Origin: Metaphire vulgaris
Taxonomy: Eukaryota > Annelida > Clitellata > Crassiclitellata > Megascolecidae
Length of the DNA: 64,000 nt
Assembly (NCBI GenBank): GCA_018105865.1
Contig: CM030842.1
Coordinates: forward strand, 11,472,867-11,536,866
Reading direction: 5' to 3'
Shown here: in pieces, positions 56,768-64,000 of the stretch
Numbering within the stretch: the first letter of the stretch is position 1
Layout: each line of letters begins with the position of its first letter
Notes under the pieces: model-generated
Seen by the model: the letters and a program-made list of their open reading frames with translations, nothing else
What the model was told of the DNA's origin: nothing
Database searches by the model: none
Made by a program: the position numbers and the translations under genes

Positions 56768-57518
56768 CAGGGATATTTCTACACCCCTAACACCTCCAAC
56801 ACCCCGTTTTGAGGTCGACACCCTAAAATTTGGTAATGTGACAATGGTATGCATACAGAATGCATATTGATTAGCCCCTGAACACTCTCAAACAGGCCCA
56901 TTCAGAGGCCAGGAGGCCATTCGGCCTGGGCCTCCATCATTTGTGGGCCTCCCTTTGTTTCCTTGTCTAGAATTCTGAGATAGCTAGAAAGCTAAATAGC
57001 TACTACTAGAAGGGGCCTCTCAATTTGGTGATGACCTTTTTTGCTTGTCAGACAATTTTGGGATTTTGACTCCTAGGAAGGTATTCTGCGGTCCTCAAAA
57101 TGGTGATGACCTTTTTACTTGTCGACAATTTTGGGATTTTGGGAAAGCTAGGAAGGTATTCTGCGGTCCTCAAAATTGGTGATTACCTTTTTCGCTTGTC
57201 AACATTTTAATTGTTGGGAAGGCAAGAACCTTATAAATTCCAACTGGCCTGGGCCAGCCTCTGAAGGGGCCTGCCTCCAAATGGAGAAATAGACCCCACA
57301 ACTTTTATCCTCGGATGACTTTTTTTGCTTGTCAGACTTTTTGTGAGTCTCTATAAGTTTTTTTGCTTTTGTCAGCCTTTTTCTCCGCTGACTTTTGTCA
57401 AATTTTTTGTCCCCCAGATTTTGACACCCCAAATTCACAATCCTACAATCTTAGAAATAAACACACCCCAGATTTAACCGACACCCCACCCCAATTCACA
57501 ATCCTAGAAATAACCCTG
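56768..57518 (-). mobile_element. MITE, CAGGGTTAYTTCTAGG family copy 3, nested level 2
   Basis: Left CAGGGATATTTCTACACC, right TAGAAATAACCCTG. Exact TSD GTCTTCAA at 56760-56767 and 57519-57526, cutting the LINE piece. Split in turn by 56893-57273. TGACTTTTTTTGCTTGTCA at 57316-57334 matches the 19-bp word at 18 of 19. Confidence 0.95.
56893..57273. mobile_element. MITE, CAGGCCC ends, nested level 3
   Basis: Left CAGGCCCATTCAGAGGCC, right (reverse complement) CAGGCCCCTTCAGAGGCTGG. Flanks CTCTCAAA and CCTCCAAA match at 5 of 8. Three tandem units of about 75-80 bp lie at about 57020-57215. The first holds an exact 19-bp word (57032-57050) and the other two degraded versions. Confidence 0.85.
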
Positions 57519-57524
57519 GTCTTC

Positions 57525-57898
57525 AATCTCCTTAAAGGATCAGCCTGGGTGGCAAGACCGATATCGTCAGCGTCTCCAAACTTCCTACCTAACTATCCGG
57601 TAAGTCGTTTCAAAAACCTATAAGCCTACAAATTGAATAACATAGGTGCTAGAACTGAACACTGTGTTAGACCGTTTCGATGACGTCTCCAGGAGCTGAC
57701 ATCTCCCAAGTGAACTAAGAACCGTCTGTCAGAGATGAGTAATTCCAATAATGACAGAACCAGGGTGGCAAATTGAGCGAGAGTTTGTACATTGAACCCG
57801 CATGCCACACCGCATCGAAAGCTGCTGTCAAATCCAGAAAGATGGTGCCTGTCTTTATACGCAGTTGAATCTATTTTCAATGAAAATCTGATAATCAA
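57525..57898 (-). pseudogene. Jockey-like LINE reverse transcriptase fragment inside a DNA transposon
   Basis: Minus strand from 57898: SLLELLISDRRFLVHLGDVS then SWRRHRNGLTQCSVLAPMLF, the RT block normally reading RNGLPQGSVLAPxLFNLY. After a stop it continues as FGDADDIGLATQADPLRRLK, where the catalytic (F/Y)ADD box has become DADD. Pattern best fits Jockey-like elements. It is truncated on both sides by the host element ends and interrupted by the level-2 MITE. Confidence 0.8.
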
Positions 57899-58109
57899 CG
57901 GTAAATTGATCTTTCTTTGAATCGAAAATATTGTATAATATAACTTACGGGAATAATCGAAAAATAATTGCGATTTCGATTATTTTTTCGACGATTATCG
58001 ATTATTTCGATTTATTTAATAATCGTGTCGATTACGATTACGATTTTTCCAAAAATCGCGATTTCGATTACGATTTCGATTAATCGACCCACCTCTATAG
58101 GGCCTACTG

Positions 58110-58290
58110 ATATTCCTGCGTGCCTGTCTGTCTGTCTGCCTGTCTGCCTGCATGCCTGCCTGTCTGTCTGTCTGCCCGAGTGTTTATCTGTCTATCTGCC
58201 TGGTTATCTGTCTGCTTGACTGTCTGTTTGACAGTCTGTCTTGTCTGAGTGTCTGTCTGCCTGTCTATCTGCCTGGGTGACTGTCTTTCT
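58110..58290. repeat. CTGT/CTGC imperfect array
   Basis: CTGTCTGT and GCCTGTCTGCCTG units with interruptions. Confidence 0.93.
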
Positions 58291-58294
58291 GCCC

Positions 58295-58750
58295 ATCTGA
58301 TCTGAGCCGTTTTCCTATAGGAGGAGATTTTCGGTTAACGCTGATATAATATTTATGAGTTACAGCAGTTAGTGAACGCCAAAAGCAGATGCTAGTAGGC
58401 CCACGTTATTGTGAATTCCTTGTGGTCAGTCGTCTGATGTTGGTCGGTGGCTGACCATTCAGACCCTCCTGACCTGACACGCGTCTCCGTTGACCTTTCT
58501 ACGTCAGACGCCCTCTGTCGCTTGACTCCTGCCGATTAGCGGTGCCTCTGCATGCCGGGAAATCGCTTTAATTACTTTTGCGTCCACTTGAGAGACGGTT
58601 AATAGATTGCGCAGTTCGAATACCAGACGTGTTGTTGATAAGACGCTGGCGGACGAAGTTAAGTGATATACAACAACGTTATACATTGACCAGATCAGCT
58701 TCAAATAAATAAAGAAATCTCTCTCACAGACAGACAGAACGTGACCGGAC
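58295..58750. other. no recognised feature
   Basis: No repeat or gene recognised. Confidence 0.5.
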
Positions 58751-58758
58751 AAATTATT

Positions 58759-58904
58759 GTCCTCAGACAAAATGTCACGGACAAAATGTCACGGTTTTGG
58801 GTTAGGGTTAGAGTTAGGGTTGCATTTTGTCCGTGACATTTTCTCCGCTGACTTTTGTCTCCATTAATTTTGTCCGTGACATTTTGTCCGCGGACATTTT
58901 GTCC
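58759..58904. repeat. palindromic ACAAAATGTC element copy 2, telomere-like centre
   Basis: GACAAAATGTCACGG arms left and CCGTGACATTTTGTCC arms right around GGGTTAGGGTTAGAGTTAGG (about 58798-58821). Same plan as 17816-18000. Confidence 0.88.
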
Positions 58905-59163
58905 TATCGCCAGACAGAACTGTTCTCTAAGGTCGCAATTTATTTAACTCATCCGATGTAATTGTAATGTAACGCAGCAATATGTGGATATTTTGAAGAA
59001 TCACTAAGTAGCGCTTCCGCTGTGATTACTGCATATCGATAAAGAACTGAATTTTGAGTCGTTTCAAAAACGAGGACCGTGGAATCAGCAGTCGCTAAAT
59101 TGCGTTTACTGGGGTCAAGACCATTCCATAGGATAATAATAATAGGTCTAATAGGCTAATAGG

Positions 59164-59164
59164 C

Positions 59165-59226
<62 letters not shown>
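59164..59226. repeat. (AAT)n microsatellite
   Basis: About 21 units, the tail of the retroposon at 59227-59700. Confidence 0.97.
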
Positions 59227-59227
<1 letters not shown>

Positions 59228-59700
59228 CATTCTATAGCACTATTTCTAATACCCAAGCCCCAAGGGCAATGGTGATTCCAGGATTTCTTGGTGGGAGGGG
59301 ATGATATCAATTCATAGAAAGTTGGTGGGGGGATGAAAATAGAAGAAAAAATCAATAAACTTTGCCGAAAAAGGCTGAAAACCCGTATTATAATCCCCTA
59401 ATTTGATTATACTTTTACCGAAGAACAGGTTGACAAGCAAAAAAGGTTATTCGCAGTTAGTCTTACTAGAGTAGATTTTTACCCAAAAATGAGTTTCACA
59501 AGCAAAAGATAGTAAGTCCGGAATTAAGTCCGGTGGGGGATGCATCCCCACTCATCCCCCACGTGAAACCGCCACTGCCCAAGGGTATCAATCGATGGTA
59601 CTTCAAATATCCATCCGAAAAAGACCAGGTCATTGCAGAGATCAGTCAGTGGGAGACAGCAAGACAGAGTGACAGACTATGGAGGAAATACAATTATGTA
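59227..59700 (-). mobile_element. retroposon 3' segment, split by a MITE
   Basis: Minus-strand end GTGCTATAGAATGG abuts the (ATT) tail. The body (GGGTATCAATCGATGG, CCATCCGAAAAAGACCAGG) resumes after the MITE. Other copies at 20595 and 49990. Confidence 0.65.
59267..59577. mobile_element. MITE, CAGTGGCGGTTCC family copy 5, nested
   Basis: Exact TSD CCCAAGGG at 59259-59266 and 59578-59585. Ends CAATGGTGATTCCAGG and GTGAAACCGCCACTG. TGACAAGCAAAAAAGGTTA at 59431-59449 matches the 19-bp word at 18 of 19. Confidence 0.95.
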
Positions 59701-59704
59701 AGAA

Positions 59705-60220
59705 TCCCTGAATAGCATCCCCGTTATTGACAGATTTCGCCACGTAATTAATTTTTTCATGTTATAACGTATAAACTCATAATTATTAGGCCTACATCTT
59801 TAATGTCTTAAAAAGTCCGACAAGCAAAAATAAGGTATCACTACTATTCACTAGGTTTTTTGTGGTTTTTTAGCGTCCTGAAAAGTCTGACAAGTCAATA
59901 TATATTTTCTGTTGAGAATTGAGGACATGACCGTTTTATAGCCAGATTTGCACCCTGGTCGGATGTAGGCCTTAAGTCGCTCTGGAAGGCAGCGAAAGAG
60001 AGGATTGAGAGTGATTTCAGTGACCGAAAAGTGCAAAGGCATCGTAACGCGCCGATATTCTAAAATTAAGATGAAAGACCGATGGCAAGGAAAGGCGTCT
60101 CACAAGTGAAGGGTGGAGGGCAGGTTTACACCGTACAAGCACGCAGGTAACTGCCTTCAGACTGTTTCATTCGCGTGATATCGAACCAATTATATCACCC
60201 CAAAACATCTGCCTTCGTTA
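59705..60220. other. no recognised feature
   Basis: GTCCGACAAGCAAAAATAAGG at 59816 is a stray variant of the shared word. Nothing else recognised. Confidence 0.45.
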
Positions 60221-60223
60221 TTC

Positions 60224-60224
<1 letters not shown>

Positions 60225-60262
<38 letters not shown>
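60225..60262. repeat. (AT)n microsatellite
   Basis: About 19 units. Confidence 0.96.
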
Positions 60263-60264
<2 letters not shown>

Positions 60265-60600
60265 CAAGTGTGTCTATGTATATGATGTATATGTATGTTT
60301 CTGTCAATATATTGTGTATCACTTCGAGTGTAGGTAAGTAAGTAAAGTAGGTGAGGAAGTAAAAATGCTAAAATGACTGATTTGAGCGCACTGCTTTAAC
60401 TCGAACCCTTAATTATATTTCACGGAATCGTCGAGAAGACGTCGCTGCTGCTGCCGCTGTTTATAGTTATGATGCTCTTTCGTGATACATGTCGAGTCTG
60501 CCCTCTTGTCTCATCGGTCCTCTGCCTCGTTGTCTTTGATGTTCCCGCTCGGCGGTCATGACCCCGCGACAGGTAAACTTGAAAATTCTCAGTTTGTGAA
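60265..60600. other. no recognised feature
   Basis: GTAAGTAAGTAAAG near 60332; no gene recognised. Confidence 0.5.
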
Positions 60601-60612
60601 CGTATAGCTAAC

Positions 60613-60916
60613 CAGTGGCGTAGCCAGGATTTCCGGAAAGGGGGTTTTGGTTTCGATCTTGACCATGCAAACTTTGCAAAAATTTTCTTATTTTTATTTT
60701 TTAGGAGCTGACAAGCAAAACAGGTCGTCGCCTACGTATTCTTTCTAGTTTTTTTCTATTTTCTATAGCACTTAGAAATTTTTCGATCGGCAGCAGCCAG
60801 CCAAGGGAAGTTTGACCCCCTAAACTCGCGTCCAAAAATGAAAAATGCATTGACAAGCATGTAAAAATTTCCCGTCGGCAGCCAAGGGGAGGTTTAACCC
60901 CCTGGCTACGCCACTG
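60613..60916. mobile_element. MITE, CAGTGGCGTAGCC family
   Basis: Ends CAGTGGCGTAGCCAGGATTT and CCTGGCTACGCCACTG. Exact TSD TAGCTAAC at 60605-60612 and 60917-60924. GCTGACAAGCAAAACAGGTCG near 60708 is a 19-bp-word variant. Confidence 0.95.
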
Positions 60917-60924
60917 TAGCTAAC

Positions 60925-61274
60925 CTAAGTCAAGCTCACGAGAGCACGAGGCATCCAGAGATCGACTTAGACAGAAAGATCAATGCCGACTAAACGCAGT
61001 GCAGAGCACAGAGGTTGGCCTCTGACCTTTACGCCATCTTGTTCGCATGTCGATGATGACAGCCAAGCGCATTTTTTAGTTGCGTAATAAATTGGAAGAA
61101 TGGAGATTTCAACAGTCAATTACTTAACGTCTAAGGCTTGATATTTTTAGCAGTTTTCTCTATGGATGTGAGGCTAACTGGTACAAAAGTCTCAGATAGA
61201 AGAATATTTGCTTTTGAAAGGAATTGGTACAGGAAAATACTGATGATTAATGGCATTGAAACGATCAGAAACTT

Positions 61275-61275
<1 letters not shown>
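60925..61275. pseudogene. possible scrap of a LINE
   Basis: RRIFAFERNWYRKILMINGI at about 61196-61260 on the plus strand resembles the FE.WCYRR.LKI motif after the LINE RT. It is short and unsupported. Confidence 0.3.

Positions 61276-61276
<1 letters not shown>

Positions 61277-61319
<43 letters not shown>
61277..61319. repeat. (AT)n microsatellite
   Basis: About 21 units. Confidence 0.96.
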
Positions 61320-61323
<4 letters not shown>

Positions 61324-61332
61324 CTGAGAGAG

Positions 61333-61925
61333 AGAAAAAGGTCGTCACGGAAAGATGACGACCCCACTCTTTTATGAAAGTGAGTGCGTCGTGACTGATA
61401 GGACCAAGAGTCTCGATGGCCAATGGCAAGAAGAAATAGTCGGCCGACAAGTCAGTGTATTTGGCGATTTTTCTGACTGATGCTGCTTCAGCAGCGGCTC
61501 CTGGAGAGAGAGAGACGTCAATGGCAGATGAGTGGCAGCGACTGCGTCCCACCCCAGGCAGCGGCCAGCTTGTAACGGAATCATGGTCATGCCGTCCGGT
61601 CTCTTTCCATCGGATCTGAGGAGACCGGGCGGTTCCTTGACCGATGGTATGCCAGCTCATACCGGGGCCCGGTAGACTACGTTATTGAGCATCGAGTGAC
61701 GTGCAAGGCGACCTGGTCCGAGTTTGCAGGGGAGTCCGTGCATGGGACCCATTCTCCTGGACCTGCTCGCCACAAGGACAGATATGTCGCTCACAGATGA
61801 AAGCGCCAAGACGGAGACCCACTGCAACTCTGGTTGTCTCGTCATCTAAGCGCAGACCACAAGAGCTGATGGGCAGCGCATGAAGCCAGTCACTGGCGTG
61901 TTCCGCTGCCACTGCTCTTAGGCGA
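61333..61925 (-). pseudogene. RPDG-LINE ORF C-terminal relic, minus-strand copy
   Basis: Minus strand from 61925: HASDWLHALPISSCGLRLDD, TRVAVGLRLGAFICERHICP and CGEQVQENGSHA (Cys/His-containing block), a stop, then the RPDG region. There GRHDHDS and MTMIPLQAGRCLGWDAVAA in another frame correspond to RPDGMTMIPW..GR.L.WDA. ADYFFLPLAIETLGPISHDA follows. Two frameshifts. The same order of blocks is known from LINE-encoded proteins of many invertebrates. Confidence 0.8.
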
Positions 61926-61974
61926 GCCTGATGGTAGTGGCTAAGACCGGAGCTCAGCAAGTTGGTAATCTCCC

Positions 61975-62060
61975 TGAGACAGACACAGTCGCTGCCACTC
62001 ATCTGCCATTGACATCTCTCTCTGTCTCTGTCTCTGTCTCTGTCTCTGTCTCTGTCTCTG

Positions 62061-62116
<56 letters not shown>

Positions 62117-62400
62117 GAGGAGCCGCTGCTGATTGGCATCAGTCAGGAAAATCGTCAAGTACACTGACTTGTCGGCCGACTATTTCTTCTTGCCATTGGC
62201 CTTCGAGACTCTTGGTCCAATCACAGTCACGACGCACTCACTTTCATAAAAGAGTTGGGTCGTCATCTTTCCGTTCTTTCCGGAGATACAAGAGAGAAGT
62301 TTTTGCTCCAGCGTATTTCTATGACTTTACAACGCTTTAATGATTGCCTTCCCAACACTTTCTCTGCTTCTGATCCGGGTCAAGACGAGCTGAAAAGTAT
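61975..62400 (+). pseudogene. RPDG-LINE ORF C-terminal relic, plus-strand copy
   Basis: Inverted relative of 61333-61556: SHDALTFIKELGRHLSVLSG, then DTREKFLLQRISMTLQRFND, the last conserved block before the LINE stop. A CTGTCT/CT expansion at 62014-62113 interrupts the region that reads SLSL in the minus copy. Confidence 0.8.
62014..62113. repeat. (CTGTCT)n and (CT)n inside a LINE relic
   Basis: About 12 CTGTCT units followed by CT dinucleotides. The paralogous site at 61505-61515 has only a GAGAGAGAGAG run. Confidence 0.95.
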
Positions 62401-62460
62401 ATATTTATCTGTCAACGGACACTTTTGTAATAAGTCCCTCAGGAACTAAATACCGAGGGC

Positions 62461-62462
<2 letters not shown>

Positions 62463-62510
<48 letters not shown>

Positions 62511-62585
62511 CATGATACATGTATATATGTGTATATATACATGATACACCCACCCATCAACTCACACACACATATATATATATAT
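62463..62585. repeat. (AT)n and TATACA/CACATA repeats
   Basis: AT run to 62506, then TACATGATACATG palindromes and a second short run at 62573-62584. Confidence 0.92.
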
Positions 62586-62761
62586 CGTTGTAATAATAAA
62601 AATTGAAATTTCATCATCCGTGCAATTTTAATATCCCGCCCAAAGTGGTAGCGAGATTATTGCTGCCATGTCGACTGCCATAATTATGTGATATGTCTTT
62701 CAATTCCGCATTAATGAAAGGTCTTACAGCAGAAACTGGCTTTGATCCTCGCATCGCTACC

Positions 62762-63022
62762 CAGTGGCGTAGCGAGGGTATCCGGCGCCCTGGGGCAAAG
62801 TGTACCGTTAGCGCCCCTAACACTGCCGACGAGCAAAAACGTCGTCGTCACGTCGTTCTCGGCGCCCCTCTTCAATAGTGCTGACGAAGAAAAAAGGTTG
62901 TCGCGCATGTTTATTCTTCTTTATTATGCATTTCACTTACCCGAATACCCCATTTTGGCGCCCCTCCCCCAACCCGGCACCCGGGGGCAGCTGCCCCCTG
63001 ACCTCCCCTCGCTACGCCACTG
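62762..63022. mobile_element. MITE, CAGTGGCGTARCGAGG family
   Basis: Ends CAGTGGCGTAGCGAGGGT and CCTCGCTACGCCACTG. Exact TSD TCGCTACC at 62754-62761 and 63023-63030. GACGAGCAAAAACGTCGTCG and GACGAAGAAAAAAGGTTGTC are word variants. Confidence 0.95.
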
Positions 63023-63029
63023 TCGCTAC

Positions 63030-64000
63030 CCGGGTGGGGATGGTTGCCAGCCCGGTTATCTCATGTTTTTCAGAGACGTGATCATGAAGTTATTCTCAGG
63101 CGCTGTTGGTGTTTCTGTATGAGGTTCACGTGCGCACATTTTGACATATCTTGAGAAATTTTTTCTACTGGGGTTACTAAGCTATGCAAATCCATGGTGA
63201 CCCCGGGAAGAACATCATACACATGAACTTTCCGGTATTGAGTTTGTTTTGCATTTTAATTTAGTGTTTTTGAACTTTATCTAAGTTCTAACATTGTACA
63301 ACAGGCTTTGGGAACAGTGCTTGACAAATCAAGCGTAAGGACACATGCACCCTTACGTCCCTCTTGAACCGAGCACTTAACATGCAAGATGAAATGTCTG
63401 AGAGCAGAATTGAGACAGGCTTACAAGTAGGCCTCTATACCAGTGAACTACCGTAATGACGCGAATGCTGTTTAATAGAACAGCCTGCAAACAAACATTC
63501 AGTGCATACATGCATTTTTTATTTTTAGGCGATTTTTGTTTTGAAAATCCCCTTTGATCGACGTCCAAAACCCCTTCCGTTTGGACAACAAGCAATGTTG
63601 GACAAGAGATAGATTGTGCTTTACGCAAACATGCAATTGATGGCTTCTTGCAGATGCATGAGTAGGCTATAATACATCGGTCTACAGTTGCTATGTTGGT
63701 GGAACATTGATTTATAACTAATTATTTATAAGTCATGGATGGCATCACTGGCATGTTGCGTTCATTTCGCAAAATTGATGAAAATCCAGGACTTTTTTCA
63801 GTGTGAACGCACTTTTTGCCAGATTGTACAGTGTATATAATTATGGATTAGTATAATAATGCGATTGGGAACGTACAGGTACGGCGTTCCCACACCCGTT
63901 TTGGTGGAAGAGTAAACAAGGATGCGTTCCCAAACCTTTTTCCTAGAAAAACAGCCCTGTGAAAATCACGGCAGTTCACGGCATTTTGAAAAATTCATGG
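63030..64000. other. no recognised feature
   Basis: No gene or repeat family recognised up to the window edge. GTGCGTTCCCA / GGGAACG words near 63870-63930 hint at an element end cut by the edge. Confidence 0.45.

Larger units (their letters stand above)
56562..58097. mobile_element. hAT-like element with CGATTACGATT repeats, host of a three-level nest
   Basis: Left end TAGAGCTGGGTCGATTACG; right end (reverse complement) TAGAGGTGGGTCGATTAATCG. Exact TSD TAGGGCCT at 56554-56561 and 58098-58105. Both ends carry about 120 bp of CGATTACGATT/TCGATTTCGATT repeats. The interior holds a LINE reverse-transcriptase piece and two nested MITEs. No transposase frame was found. Confidence 0.95.

Overview
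This window looks like repeat-rich intergenic or intronic DNA from an animal, most likely a marine invertebrate. The basis is eukaryote-type content: animal hAT, pogo-like and 3-bp-TSD DNA transposons, CR1/L2-like, Jockey-like and other LINE relics, tRNA-derived SINEs, and very many simple repeats. The frequent short word TAGGCCTA and the repeat spectrum made me think of an echinoderm or a related deuterostome, but that is a guess. I found no convincing intact host gene. Nearly every longer open frame is either simple repeat read as protein or a broken transposon gene.

Layout. 0-6 kb: a hAT-like MITE, a degenerate hAT transposon with perfect 8-bp target-site duplications (TSDs), a 3-bp-TSD MITE, a 700-bp GATA array, a SINE and a 14-bp minisatellite. 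6-15 kb: CT/CTGT arrays, several CAG...CTG-ended MITEs, a CR1-like LINE end split by a MITE, and a composite hAT-like repeat interrupted by another MITE. 15-26 kb: a SINE, more MITEs, a palindromic element with a telomere-like centre, and a nested cluster at 22.3-24.6 kb. 26-35 kb: a non-LTR reverse-transcriptase relic with an internal duplication, LINE 3' ends with AAT tails, and relics of a LINE with an RPDG-type C-terminal domain. 35-46 kb: a second GATA/TATC array, a possible hAT transposase relic, a CAG/GGC-rich patch, a 28-bp minisatellite, a MITE nested inside a MITE, and a polypyrimidine tract. 46-64 kb: a pogo-like MITE, many 8-bp-TSD MITEs, an 860-bp tandem duplication, a three-level nest at 56.6-58.1 kb that includes a Jockey-like RT piece, and an inverted pair of RPDG-LINE fragments.

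The most interesting signal is a 19-base word, TGACCTTTTTTGCTTGTCA. It recurs, exactly or nearly so, inside at least nine terminally distinct small transposon groups and in both orientations. Its ends form a short TGAC/GTCA inverted repeat. It may be a shared transposase- or host-factor-binding site, or a captured sequence spread by several MITE families. The second main result is that about 20 insertions can be delimited to the base by their 8-bp TSDs, several of them nested, so the order of transposon activity can be read from this one window.
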